Source: Cyclobacteriaceae bacterium
GTDB lineage: Bacteria > Bacteroidota > Bacteroidia > Cytophagales > Cyclobacteriaceae
Reading direction: 5' to 3'
Assembly (NCBI GenBank): GCA_030584025.1
Contig: CP129487.1
Span: 310,001-374,000 of the forward strand
Length of the DNA: 64,000 nucleotides
The notes under the pieces are model-generated. The model worked only from the letters and a program-made list of their open reading frames with translations, made no database searches and was not told the origin of the DNA. Below, piece after piece: positions 33,553 to 42,635 of this stretch (positions are counted from its first letter, which is position 1; every line of letters starts with the position of its first letter). Both the position numbers and the translations under genes were made by a program.

Positions 33553-34980
33553 TCAAAAGTAGTAGTCCAACACCAGTGATAGGTGGTGCATATTCACTTT
33601 GTTATGGATGAAAGAAGGAATTTCTTCTAAATCTTTTGTCATGTTTCCTTTATACACATACAATAAATCGGCTTTTAAGCCATGCAAAAATCCGGTAAAT
33701 GTATAACCGAGGCGAGCATTTACCTGGTAGAAAGAAGGTAAAGCATATTTATTGAGCCGTGCATCTGTTACCGAAGGAAGCATGTACATGCCTGCTGAAG
33801 TCTGCAAACTCAGATGCTTGTGTTTGTCTAACGTGCGGTTGTTTTGAATCATGACCGCATGAACATCGCCCATACCTTCCATGCGTTCACGTGGAAGGAA
33901 GGTGTAGAAGGATTCAATGCCCCACTCTCGTGGAAATAAGAAGCGTCCATGACTGGTAATCCGCGTATAGTTGATGCTCCATTCTTCTGCGGAACGATTG
34001 TGTTTTAAGCTCAGTCTTGCACTCAAGCTATGCGATTGTTCATTCTTTGTAATGTATTGCCGCTCGAGTGCAAGTGTATCGTTGTAAAGCGATTTTTGCC
34101 AGAGGTACTGAATGCCTGCCAGAAATGTATTGTGTTCCGTTTTCTTTTTCCACTCCAGCTTTTGCAGCGATACATTGAAAAGCTTATCGGCATGATAGTT
34201 CCAGGGTTGATACGATAAATTTTTTGTGAGGGGAATCGTTACGTGTGCAATGAATACGTTTTTTGTGGAAATATTTCCCGCATAATCTGCTTTGTTTCCG
34301 TTGGTGGCGCGCCCCAGGGGGTAAACGCCAATGGAATTACCCATCGAATACCAGTGAATGGTGCCGCGCGGAGAGGTTCGCCACAATACGCCACCTTTGA
34401 TTTTTATCTTATTAAATTCATTGAACTCCAACCACGCACCTTCCTGTAGGTTGGGTCGCATACGGCCGTCCTGTAAATTGATGAGGGGTGTTTTTAAATG
34501 AAACTTTCCAACCTGGGCAAACGATTTACTTTGCTGCGAGAAATAGTAGCGAAGGTACAAATCCTCCAACCGATCGAGGTCTTCATGGTTGTCAGGATTT
34601 TCGGCATCGAATAATCCGATTTCATATCGATTGGAGTAGGGTGCATTATTCCCTAAGTGCGATGAGCCAACATTGTAAATGATAAACCCCGACATGCCCA
34701 CCTGAAAATTTTTGATGATGGGTGAATAATAACCCAAGCCCCCACCAAGGCCAATGGCATAGTAGTCTGGAAATTCTTCTTGATTGACAGTGCTCATAAA
34801 GAAACTGCGCAGATGACCTTCAAACGTGCCTAACTTATGCAATACGTTGCACAGGCTGTCACTCTCCACGCATTGCTCGTTAATGATGGCGCGTCTGGCC
34901 GACCACGAAGGATCCTGATGTTGACTAAAAACAGAAACACTACTGCCGATCAGCAGCATTAACCATATTCTTCTCATCAT
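33553..34980 (-). CDS. Outer-membrane porin, OprD-like
   Basis: 475 residues from the ATG at 34980 (the frame's first codon, at 34983, is GTG). Signal peptide MMRRIWLMLLIGSSVSVFS, then a long beta-barrel with repeated amphipathic strands and a C-terminal LVLDYYF ending in Phe, as outer-membrane barrels do. GHLRSFFMST near the mature N-terminus resembles OprD-type porins. Its start overlaps the cytochrome stop by one base (TGATG), so it belongs to the sulfur operon and probably admits thiosulfate or a related anion. The family call is moderate. Confidence 0.7.
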   Translation of the reverse strand: MMRRIWLMLLIGSSVSVFSQHQDPSWSARRAIINEQCVESDSLCNVLHKLGTFEGHLRSFFMSTVNQEEFPDYYAIGLGGGLGYYSPIIKNFQVGMSGFIIYNVGSSHLGNNAPYSNRYEIGLFDAENPDNHEDLDRLEDLYLRYYFSQQSKSFAQVGKFHLKTPLINLQDGRMRPNLQEGAWLEFNEFNKIKIKGGVLWRTSPRGTIHWYSMGNSIGVYPLGRATNGNKADYAGNISTKNVFIAHVTIPLTKNLSYQPWNYHADKLFNVSLQKLEWKKKTEHNTFLAGIQYLWQKSLYNDTLALERQYITKNEQSHSLSARLSLKHNRSAEEWSINYTRITSHGRFLFPREWGIESFYTFLPRERMEGMGDVHAVMIQNNRTLDKHKHLSLQTSAGMYMLPSVTDARLNKYALPSFYQVNARLGYTFTGFLHGLKADLLYVYKGNMTKDLEEIPSFIHNKVNMHHLSLVLDYYF

Positions 34981-36047
34981 CACTTCTTTTCGGCTAACGT
35001 TTTGTTGATGTGCCTCTGTTTTTCAACAATAGGCTTGTATGGGCCATACTTGTGTTGGTCTTCCGGAAACTCATCTGTAAAGGGACCAAACGGATGATCG
35101 ACAGGCTTTTTGGAGATGTCTGGCCAATCTTGTGAAATGTCTTTTTTGGGATGATACATGGTGTTTACGTAAGCGGCAATGTCCCAGGCTTCTTCATCGG
35201 TAAGTTGAGGTGCAGTATAGGTTGCGCCTAGTGGCATATTGGCTTTGATGTAACCGGCAAATCGTGAAAGACGAAATAATCCTGCTCCATTGTTGTAGCT
35301 CTGCTCACCCCAAAGCGGTGGATATGTCCATGCGGTTCCTTCGGCATTCATGATGCCGTTGCCTTCTGTGCCGTGGCAGGTCACGCATTTTTGCTCATAG
35401 ATAAGCTGTCCATTTTGCGGATCAGCTGCACGATCAAGAAACGCCAATTCAACTATGCCGGATCCTTCCGGGGCAACTCCTTTCGGAACATCTTTACCCA
35501 GCCAATTCATGTATGCGACAATTGCTTTCATTTCGCGACTGTCTTCTGCCAGGGGTTTTCCATTCAAGCTGCGTTCGAAGCAATCATTTACCCGTTTCTC
35601 AATGGTTTCTTCTGTGCCTGAGCGCGCTCTGAATTTTGGATACGTAGAAGCTACTGCACCATAATTGTTTCCAAACGGTCGGGTGCCCGCATCAAGGTGG
35701 CAGTTCTGGCAATTCATGCCATTGCTGATGGGCATTACTTTTCCTTTAGGACCGAGGTATTCGGAGGTATGCGCGATCAATTCACGTCCGTACCGGATTT
35801 CTTCACCGGCTTCACCTTCCGGGAGGGTTGATTCATCCGGAGCGTGCCACTCATTAACAAGCTTTGAAATTTTTTCAATGCGAACCGGTTGCACTTCTTC
35901 TTTTGAAAACCACGCAGTGAGTTGGGGTGCAAAAATCAAGGAGCCTGTCATCAATACCACGAGGGCAACCATTACAATCACCAAGGCTACCAACAACGTG
36001 GTAAGCTTTATTAAGTGATTCGATTCCGGTTGCTCGTTTGGTTTCAT
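34980..36047 (-). CDS. Dihaem c-type cytochrome, TsdA-like thiosulfate dehydrogenase
   Basis: 355 residues with an N-terminal membrane anchor (about 13-43) and two CxxCH sites: CQNCH (113-117) and CVTCH (221-225). Between them, TYPKFRARSGTEETIEKRVNDC...SLNGKPL and EMKAIVAYMNWL match the TsdA family. Cys156 lies 39 residues after the first haem histidine, where TsdA has its cysteine axial ligand. Met271 (NMPLG) can ligate haem 2. TsdA oxidises two thiosulfates to tetrathionate or works in reverse. Unlike soluble TsdA it appears membrane-tethered. Confidence 0.82.
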   Translation of the reverse strand: MKPNEQPESNHLIKLTTLLVALVIVMVALVVLMTGSLIFAPQLTAWFSKEEVQPVRIEKISKLVNEWHAPDESTLPEGEAGEEIRYGRELIAHTSEYLGPKGKVMPISNGMNCQNCHLDAGTRPFGNNYGAVASTYPKFRARSGTEETIEKRVNDCFERSLNGKPLAEDSREMKAIVAYMNWLGKDVPKGVAPEGSGIVELAFLDRAADPQNGQLIYEQKCVTCHGTEGNGIMNAEGTAWTYPPLWGEQSYNNGAGLFRLSRFAGYIKANMPLGATYTAPQLTDEEAWDIAAYVNTMYHPKKDISQDWPDISKKPVDHPFGPFTDEFPEDQHKYGPYKPIVEKQRHINKTLAEKK

Positions 36048-36067
36048 GATCGCAGCAAGTCAATCGA

Positions 36068-36592
36068 TTAGTGAGGTAATCTGTCGCGAAGCAATCCGTA
36101 TGTCCAGGTTCCGGCTATCGCGCTTAGCAGGGTTACGATCACTACTAAAAATCCGCTACCAATTTGTGCGAACAAAGGTCCGGGGCAAGCGCCTGTAATG
36201 GCCCAGCCTAATCCAAACATGGTGGCACCAATAATATTGCCCCAGTGAAAATCTTTTTTATGAAACACCACTTCCTCACCTTGCATGGTCCTGATTTTGA
36301 ATTTTTTGATCAGCCATACGGATATCATGCCTACTACTACGGCTGTACCAATTACGCCATACATGTGGAAGGAGTGAAGCCGAAACATTTCCTGAATGCG
36401 ATACCAGGAGATGATCTCTGCCTTTACAAACACAATCCCGAACAACAAACCTACAATCAGGTATTTGATGTTTGAGGTGATGGTGGTTTCGCGCGTAAGC
36501 TGATCGTTGGGTGCTTCACATTCAATGGGATGCTCCGCCACCAACGGGTTGGTTACAAATTCTTCTGTGGTTGATGTATGTTGTGTGCTCAT
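36068..36592 (-). CDS. YeeE/YedE-family half transporter (sulfur transport)
   Basis: 174 residues with about four membrane helices. The conserved motif GLGWAITGACPGPLFAQIGSGF is the half carrying GACPGP found in split YeeE/YedE (PF04143) transporters, which move thiosulfate or sulfur. The first 35 residues are a polar cytoplasmic extension. It starts 12 nt after the partner half (36605-37171) and likely assembles with it. Confidence 0.85.
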   Translation of the reverse strand: MSTQHTSTTEEFVTNPLVAEHPIECEAPNDQLTRETTITSNIKYLIVGLLFGIVFVKAEIISWYRIQEMFRLHSFHMYGVIGTAVVVGMISVWLIKKFKIRTMQGEEVVFHKKDFHWGNIIGATMFGLGWAITGACPGPLFAQIGSGFLVVIVTLLSAIAGTWTYGLLRDRLPH

Positions 36593-36604
36593 GGAATTCA
36601 GTGA

Positions 36605-37171
36605 TTAAAATAATTTCATAATGAACGGAAAGAACAAATGCACCATAGCGAAGCCTCCAGCCATAAAGCAACAGGTTGCTACCAGTGAAGGCCACTGCAG
36701 GGTGGATAACCCCATGATGGCATGACCGGATGTGCAGCCACCGGCATACCGTGTGCCGAAGCCAACTAAAAATCCGCCAATCACAAAGAAGATCAATCCT
36801 TTCAGGCTGAACAGGTTTTCAAAACTGAATATGGATGAAGGCATCAGGTTGCTGTCTACCACAACATTATGCGATTCCAATGCAGCAATGGTAGCAGGTG
36901 CAACCTGAATTGGATCAGGGTTGCTTAGTAACTGTGTGGCTACCAAGCCACCGAGTAATACGCCAGCTACAAAGAACAGATTCCACATCTCTCTCCTCCA
37001 ATTGTATTTGAAGAATGGAATATTGGCCGGCAAGCAGGCAGCACAGATGTGGCGCAATGATGATGAGATACCAAAGTGTTTGTTACCGAGTAACAACAAG
37101 GCCGGTACCGTAAGGCCGATCAGGGCACCGGCAACATACCAGGGCCAGGGTTGACGAATAAACTCTAACAT
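36605..37171 (-). CDS. YeeE/YedE-family half transporter (sulfur transport), partner
   Basis: 188 residues, about four membrane helices. GFGTRYAGGCTSGHAIMGLSTLQWPS holds the GGCTSGH signature of the first YeeE half, where a Cys contacts thiosulfate in the full-length relative. In this genome the two halves are separate adjacent genes rather than one long protein. First import component after the TauE-type gene. Confidence 0.86.
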   Translation of the reverse strand: MLEFIRQPWPWYVAGALIGLTVPALLLLGNKHFGISSSLRHICAACLPANIPFFKYNWRREMWNLFFVAGVLLGGLVATQLLSNPDPIQVAPATIAALESHNVVVDSNLMPSSIFSFENLFSLKGLIFFVIGGFLVGFGTRYAGGCTSGHAIMGLSTLQWPSLVATCCFMAGGFAMVHLFFPFIMKLF

Positions 37172-37271
37172 ATAGTGGCTAGTTAGATTTTTACTAATTG
37201 AAATTTAACTACAAAACTACAGCTTGTACACAAGGGTGCTCCGTAACTTTTGTCACGGAACATGCTGAATG

Positions 37272-38066
37272 TTATAAAAACAACTCTTTTCCAAGAATAT
37301 ACACGCCCATCACCAACACAAACCAACCGAAAGCCGGTTTCAGTTTTTCATTGGAGATGAACCGGGTGAGGTAGCTGCCTACCAAAATGCCTACCATGGC
37401 GAAGGCCGAAAAGATGAGCATAAAGGAATAGTCTATCGGCAGTTCTCCGCCCAAATCGCCAGTAAATCCCAATAAAGATTTCAGCGCAATGATGAGCAGC
37501 GATGTGCCAACTGCTTCTTTCATCGGCAAGCCGGCCAGCAACACCAGCGCAGGGATAATCAAAAATCCACCGCCAGCGCCTACTAATCCGGTTATACCTC
37601 CAACCAAAAGTCCTTCAACAAAAATGAGCGGGAAATTGTATTTCTTTTCAGTTGATGTTGCAGCCTGCTTTTTTGGTTTGCGGATCATGGAGATGGAGGC
37701 CAACAACATAAGAATGGCAAATAATACCATGACAAACACACCTTTTTCTACCGGAAAAGTGCCGATTGAAAAAACCGGATCAGGAATGGCAGGCACAACA
37801 AATTTGCGCACGGCATACACTCCCAAAATAGAAGGCACGCCAAACACCAACGCAGTTTTCACATCCACATTTCCCTTTTTAAAATGACTTACAGATCCTA
37901 CGGCACTGGTGAGGCCCACCACAAATAAAGAATAGGCGGTGGCTAAAATCGGGTCGACTCCAAAGAGGTAGACCAAAATAGGTACGGTTAAGATGGAGCC
38001 ACCTCCACCGATTAAACCAAGGGTTAATCCCATAACAATTGAAGCAGCGTAACCGATTAATTCCAT
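37272..38066 (-). CDS. TauE/SafE-family sulfite/anion exporter
   Basis: 264 residues, eight predicted membrane segments. The N-terminal GLTLGLIGGGGSILTVPILVYLFG and the mid-protein repeat GGITGLVGAGGGFLIIPALVLLAG are the two inverted halves of the TauE/SafE family. In sulfur-oxidising clusters these export sulfite or sulfonates; the substrate here is inferred from context. First gene of the minus-strand sulfur cluster, 105 nt after the histidine kinase stop. Confidence 0.85.
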   Translation of the reverse strand: MELIGYAASIVMGLTLGLIGGGGSILTVPILVYLFGVDPILATAYSLFVVGLTSAVGSVSHFKKGNVDVKTALVFGVPSILGVYAVRKFVVPAIPDPVFSIGTFPVEKGVFVMVLFAILMLLASISMIRKPKKQAATSTEKKYNFPLIFVEGLLVGGITGLVGAGGGFLIIPALVLLAGLPMKEAVGTSLLIIALKSLLGFTGDLGGELPIDYSFMLIFSAFAMVGILVGSYLTRFISNEKLKPAFGWFVLVMGVYILGKELFL

Positions 38067-38171
38067 GTGTAAAAGCTAATAAAAATTTCTGCAAAACTAC
38101 GGTCGTGCCCATTGCATCAACGTGACTAAAATCACTTACTACAAAAAATGATTTTTAATGTGTTTAGGATG

Positions 38172-40163
38172 TTATGAGGCTGGTAATGAGAAATAGAATG
38201 TAGAGCCTTTTCCTTCCTCGCTTTCAACCCAAAGCCGGCCGCCATTTTTTTCTACGAAATCTTTACACAGAATAAGTCCGAGTCCGGTTCCTTTTTCATT
38301 GGCTGTGCCCAGCGTGGAGTGTTTGGCATCCAACCTGAAAAGTTTATCCATTACCGTTTTGCTCATACCCACACCGGTATCGGCAATGGAAACAATTACT
38401 TCTTTTGAATTTTTTGATGCATTCAGTTTAATAGCGCCACCGGGTGGTGTGAATTTTATTGCATTGGAAATAAGGTTGCGCACAACGGTTGTTACGGAAG
38501 GCATGTGTGCAGATGCTGTAACTACTTCGGCAGGCTCATATAAAATGGTAATATCTTTTGCGGCTGCCTGCTGGCTCAATAATTCTTTATTTTGCTCAAG
38601 TACTTCGGAAAGATTAATCGCTGAAGCGGTGAAATCAATATTTCCGGTTTGTGAACGGGCCCACTCCAGCAAATTATTCAGTAGCGCAAAAAGATTTTTC
38701 AACGACTTATCAAGATCTTTGGCAATGTTCTGAATTTCTTCTTTGCTAAGGGCATCGAAATGATTGATCAGTAAATTTGAAAATGAAGTAAGTGAATTCA
38801 GCGGCCCCTTCAAATCATGACCGATGATGGAGAAAAATTTATCCTTGGTGGTATTGAGGGTCTGAAGTTGAATGTTCTGCGCTTCAATCTGTGCGTTGAT
38901 GGCCTGAAGCTGTCGGTTTGATCGTTGCTTTAACAAATACAAATACAGAATCAAGCCCGCAATTACAACACCTAAACCGAGCAGCGCATACAAGTACAGT
39001 TGTATGCGTTTTTGCTCAGCCAATTCACGCTCTCGATCTTGCTTGGCGCGTTCAAGTCGTTCAATCTCTGATTCTTTTTGTTGTAGGGCATAAGTGCTTT
39101 GTGTTTCCAGCAACTTCTGATCACTTTCTTCCTTCACGATAAACTCGTTAATGGCCAGTTGCAATTCTTTGTGGCGCAATGCTTCTTTAAAATCACCTAA
39201 CGCTTTCCACGTAAGACTTAAATATTCATAGCTTTTGCGCAGCGCACTTTTGGTTTGTGCCGATTGTCCGGCAGCCAATGCCAGTTCAAGGTTGGCCAAT
39301 GCTTGTTTATAGTTTTGCTGATTGTAATAGTACTCACCAATCTGGTTATAGGCCTCCGCAATACCTTTTTTGAAATCGATACTTTGATATACCTCCAGGG
39401 CGGCCTTGTAGTTGGCGTAGGCCCGTTCGCGGTTATTCAGGTTGTTATATGTGTCCCCGATTTCACTCAACAGTATTCCTTCCTCCAACCTGAGGCGTTG
39501 TTTTCTTCGAATGGTTAATGACTGCTTATAGTATTCCAGTGCTTGGTTGAAATCACGTTTATTGACAGATAGGTTAGCCAGGTTGTAAAGTGTTTCCGCC
39601 TCCAGTCCGTTGTCGGGTAGTTCTTGTTTGTATCGCAGCGCGTGGTCGTAATGTTCCTGTGCTTCATCCAGCCTTCCGGCTGATGCACTTGCTTTGCCCA
39701 ACTCGTTTAGGGTTAGCGCCAGTAATTCGGGCTGCTTCAGGGCAAAGGCAATGGCGAAGGCGCGTTCCAGAAACTGCAGACTTTTTTCAGGATTACCCAC
39801 CTGTTCAAAGATATGCGCCAGGGCCAGGTAGGAAAACACTTCGCCAGAAGGCAGGCTTGCTGAATCGGCAGCGCCAAGTGATTGCAGAAAGCAGTCCATG
39901 GCGGCCTCGAAGTTGTAGGCATAGTTCAGTTGAATTAATCCTTTTTGAAGCAGCACAAAAACACGGGCCGAGTCATCCTGAATTTCATGTGCCTCCAGCA
40001 ATTCCTTTTCTTTTTGTGCCAGTAGTTCTTCAACGGGTGCGTGATCGCGCGAAGTGAAGTATTGGCGATACCAGGCAGTGGCGGAGGTCTCATCTTGCGC
40101 GTGTACCGTCTGCAAAAAAATCAGGCAAAGCATGCCTGGCAGAACATAGCGGGTTAACATCAT
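38172..40163 (-). CDS. TPR-containing sensor histidine kinase
   Basis: 663 residues from the ATG at 40163 (the open frame's TTG at 40181 is not needed). Signal peptide ending VHAQ, then about eight TPR units in the periplasm (to about 335, e.g. ALEYYKQSLTIRRKQ), a coiled coil, one membrane helix (LYLYALLGLGVVIAGLILYLYLL) and a cytoplasmic kinase. The H-box is FFSIIGHDLKGPLNSL, N-box NLISNAIKFTPPGG, G boxes ADTGVGM and GTGLGLIL. No response regulator is adjacent. Its position just before the sulfur cluster invites, but does not prove, a regulatory link. Confidence 0.88.
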   Translation of the reverse strand: MMLTRYVLPGMLCLIFLQTVHAQDETSATAWYRQYFTSRDHAPVEELLAQKEKELLEAHEIQDDSARVFVLLQKGLIQLNYAYNFEAAMDCFLQSLGAADSASLPSGEVFSYLALAHIFEQVGNPEKSLQFLERAFAIAFALKQPELLALTLNELGKASASAGRLDEAQEHYDHALRYKQELPDNGLEAETLYNLANLSVNKRDFNQALEYYKQSLTIRRKQRLRLEEGILLSEIGDTYNNLNNRERAYANYKAALEVYQSIDFKKGIAEAYNQIGEYYYNQQNYKQALANLELALAAGQSAQTKSALRKSYEYLSLTWKALGDFKEALRHKELQLAINEFIVKEESDQKLLETQSTYALQQKESEIERLERAKQDRERELAEQKRIQLYLYALLGLGVVIAGLILYLYLLKQRSNRQLQAINAQIEAQNIQLQTLNTTKDKFFSIIGHDLKGPLNSLTSFSNLLINHFDALSKEEIQNIAKDLDKSLKNLFALLNNLLEWARSQTGNIDFTASAINLSEVLEQNKELLSQQAAAKDITILYEPAEVVTASAHMPSVTTVVRNLISNAIKFTPPGGAIKLNASKNSKEVIVSIADTGVGMSKTVMDKLFRLDAKHSTLGTANEKGTGLGLILCKDFVEKNGGRLWVESEEGKGSTFYFSLPAS

Positions 40164-40271
40164 GTGCACGAATTTGCTCAAAGCTGGTCAAAAATCAGAT
40201 AGTATTCAGGTCGATCGCAGTGGTAACCTTACATCCGGTAAAATTAGCCGGTAAACTACTGCCGAAAATAA

Positions 40272-40279
40272 TATCTTTG
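40272..40279 (+). promoter_or_regulatory. -7 box TATCTTTG for the ABC-F gene
   Basis: Exact TAnnTTTG match, 20 nt before the ATG at 40299. A -33 element is not obvious. Confidence 0.5.
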
Positions 40280-40298
40280 CGCCCTTTATTCCAACGCC

Positions 40299-41939
40299 AT
40301 GATTTCAGTAGATGCAGTAAGTGTTGAGTTTAGCGGTACGGTGCTGTTCAGCAACATTACGTTTAATATTAACGAGAACGACCGGATAGCCCTGATGGGT
40401 AAAAACGGAGCGGGCAAATCGACCTTGTTGAAGATTTTGGCCGGGGTGAACAAACCCACCCGGGGAAAAATATCAGCCCCGAAAGATGCTATAATTGCCT
40501 ACCTGCCCCAGCACCTGTTAACAGAAGACAATGCCACTGTTTTTGAAGAAGCTTCCAAAGCTTTTTCAAAAATCCACAACATGAAGCAGCGTATGGACGA
40601 GCTGAATCACCAGCTTGAAACCCGCACTGATTATGAATCGGATGCGTATGCGAAAATCATTGAAGAAGTTTCGGAACTGAGTGAGAAGTATTACTCCATT
40701 GAAGACATCAACTACGATGCGGAAGTGGAAAAGACATTATTGGGCCTTGGATTTTTACGATCTGATTTCACCCGTTCCACCAGCGAATTCAGTGGAGGCT
40801 GGCGCATGCGCATTGAGCTGGCAAAAATTCTATTACAAAAACCTGATTTGATTTTATTGGATGAGCCTACCAACCACCTCGACATTGAATCGGTTCAATG
40901 GTTGGAAGAGTTTTTAAAGAACAATGCAAAGGCTGTGATCGTAATCAGCCACGATAAAACCTTCGTGGATAACCTGACCAATCGCACCATAGAAATTACC
41001 ATGGGCCGCATTTACGATTACAAGACCAACTACAGCCATTATTTGCAGTTGCGGAAGGAGCGGAGAGAGCAGCAGCAAAAGCAGTTTGATGATCAGGCCA
41101 AACAGATTGCGGAGATCAGGGAATTTATTGAGCGCTTTAAGGGAACATACTCCAAAACACTTCAAGTGCAATCACGGGTGAAGATGTTGGAGAAGATGGA
41201 GATTGTGGAGGTGGATGAAGTGGATTCATCGGCACTTAACCTGAAGTTTCCACCCGCACCACGTTCCGGAAATTACCCGGTAATTGTGGATGGATTAACT
41301 AAACGCTATGGCGATCACCTGGTGTTTCAGGATGTGTCACTGACCATTGCACGAGGCGATAAGGTTGCTTTTGTGGGCAAGAACGGAGAGGGTAAATCTA
41401 CCTTGGTCAAAGCCATCATGAGTGAGATTGATTTTGAAGGCCGTTGCCAGTTGGGGCACGGTGCTTTAATCGGGTACTTCGCCCAGAATCAAGCTTCGTT
41501 GCTGGATGGCGATTTAACCGTATTCGAAACTATCGACCAGATTGCAGAAGGTGATATTCGCACCAAGATCAAGGATATACTTGGAGCGTTTATGTTCAGT
41601 GGCGATGCCATCGATAAAAAAGTAAAGATGCTTTCCGGGGGCGAACGCACCCGTTTGGCCATGATCAAGCTGTTACTTCAGCCGGTTAACTTGCTCATTC
41701 TTGATGAACCTACCAACCACCTCGACATCAAGACCAAAGACATTCTGAAAGATGCCCTCCGCGCTTTTGACGGAACGTTGATCCTCGTCTCCCACGACCG
41801 TGACTTCCTGGACGGCCTCGCTTCCAAGGTTTTTGAGTTCGGCAACAAGCGTGTTAAGGAGCATTTCGAAGACATTAATGGCTTCCTCCGCAATAAGAAA
41901 CTGGAGAACCTGAAGGAGATTGAACGGAGTGGGAAGTAG
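40299..41939 (+). CDS. ABC-F family ATPase (translation factor type)
   Basis: 546 residues with two ABC domains and no membrane segment. Walker A GKNGAGKST and GKNGEGKST, signatures EFSGGWRMR and LSGGERTR, Walker B LILLDEPTNHLD and LLILDEPTNHLD. Between the domains is the charged P-site linker (about 240-315, rich in Arg/Gln/Glu). ABC-F proteins bind the ribosome E site and rescue stalled complexes; some give antibiotic resistance. The sequence resembles the housekeeping Uup/YbiT-like group. The stop is followed by a 42-bp tandem repeat. Confidence 0.9.
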   Translation: MISVDAVSVEFSGTVLFSNITFNINENDRIALMGKNGAGKSTLLKILAGVNKPTRGKISAPKDAIIAYLPQHLLTEDNATVFEEASKAFSKIHNMKQRMDELNHQLETRTDYESDAYAKIIEEVSELSEKYYSIEDINYDAEVEKTLLGLGFLRSDFTRSTSEFSGGWRMRIELAKILLQKPDLILLDEPTNHLDIESVQWLEEFLKNNAKAVIVISHDKTFVDNLTNRTIEITMGRIYDYKTNYSHYLQLRKERREQQQKQFDDQAKQIAEIREFIERFKGTYSKTLQVQSRVKMLEKMEIVEVDEVDSSALNLKFPPAPRSGNYPVIVDGLTKRYGDHLVFQDVSLTIARGDKVAFVGKNGEGKSTLVKAIMSEIDFEGRCQLGHGALIGYFAQNQASLLDGDLTVFETIDQIAEGDIRTKIKDILGAFMFSGDAIDKKVKMLSGGERTRLAMIKLLLQPVNLLILDEPTNHLDIKTKDILKDALRAFDGTLILVSHDRDFLDGLASKVFEFGNKRVKEHFEDINGFLRNKKLENLKEIERSGK

Positions 41940-41964
41940 TAGAGTAGTTGCCATCGGTGGCGAA

Positions 41965-42118
41965 GTTGCCTTCGAGTGCCTCAGGCAACTGGGAAGGTTT
42001 TGAGTTGTTGCTTTCGAGTGCCTCAGGCAACTGGGAAGGTCTTGAGTTGTTGCCTTCGAGTACCTCAGGCAACTGGGAAGGTTTTGAGTTGTTGCCTTTG
42101 AGTACCTCAGACAATCGG
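41965..42118. repeat. 42-bp tandem repeat, about 3.6 copies
   Basis: Units start at 41965, 42007, 42049 and 42091 (partial) and differ at a few positions (TTGCCTTCGAG / TTGCTTTCGAG; GTGCC / GTACC). Each contains GTTGCC...GGCAAC, a 6-bp inverted repeat with 13-nt loop. A period of 42 keeps long frames open on both strands, but neither has a start or context suggesting a gene. It lies between the convergent ABC-F and GIY-YIG genes and may act as their terminator or be a variable-number repeat. Confidence 0.85.
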
Positions 42119-42125
42119 ATAAGTT

Positions 42126-42488
42126 TTATGATGACTTTTTGTTCTCGGTGGCTGAGACGGCTGAGGGTCTCGAAGCCCTCGAAGCCACCTTCTCCAATGT
42201 CTTCTTATCTCTATAAGCCATCGCTAGTTCTGGTAGCAATTCGGGCTTTCCATTTATCAGGGCTTCTTTCTTCTTCCGGCTCCACCCCTGGACCTGTTTT
42301 TCCCGATAAAAGGCGAGGTCAATTCTGGAGTATTCTTCATAATAAACAAGCTCGACAGGCAAGTGCTTTCTGGTGTGGTTGGCACCTTCTCCAGCCTGAT
42401 GTTGGGCTACGCGCGCATCAAGGTTTACCGTACTTCCGGTATAGTAGCTGCCATCTGAGCAAAGCAATATGTACATATACCCTTTCAT
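42126..42488 (-). CDS. GIY-YIG nuclease-superfamily protein
   Basis: 120 residues. MKGYMYILLCSDGSYYTGSTVNLDARVAQHQ is the GIY-YIG core (here MYI/YTG) with Arg in NLDARV, and a Glu further on (YYEEYSR), as in YhbQ/UPF0213 single-domain proteins. Function in the cell is poorly defined for this group. The C-terminal 20 residues are low complexity and end 6 nt from the tandem repeat. Confidence 0.85.
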   Translation of the reverse strand: MKGYMYILLCSDGSYYTGSTVNLDARVAQHQAGEGANHTRKHLPVELVYYEEYSRIDLAFYREKQVQGWSRKKKEALINGKPELLPELAMAYRDKKTLEKVASRASRPSAVSATENKKSS

Positions 42489-42549
42489 GTCATTTCCCCT
42501 ATGAACATGAATTTAATCATATACCTGATAATTCATGGCTAACATAGTA

Positions 42550-42578
42550 TTGAAGTGCACAACCAATACTTATATTTG
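42550..42578 (+). promoter_or_regulatory. Promoter TTG-N18-TATATTTG for the SWIB protein
   Basis: TTG (42550-42552) and an exact TAnnTTTG box (42571-42578) are spaced 18 nt, close to the Bacteroidota consensus. The ATG at 42636 would have a leader of about 50 nt. Confidence 0.55.
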
Positions 42579-42635
42579 CGCGCTATTCCATAGGGAAAAG
42601 CACTAATATAAAATTCAACTCACCCTTGACTAAAC

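Noticed and set aside
41965..42118. CRISPR array
   Set aside because: Units are contiguous with no unique spacers, and no cas gene is present.
41875..42547. Open frames on both strands across the 42-bp tandem repeat
   Set aside because: They stay open only because the period is a multiple of three; they overlap real genes and have no fitting start.
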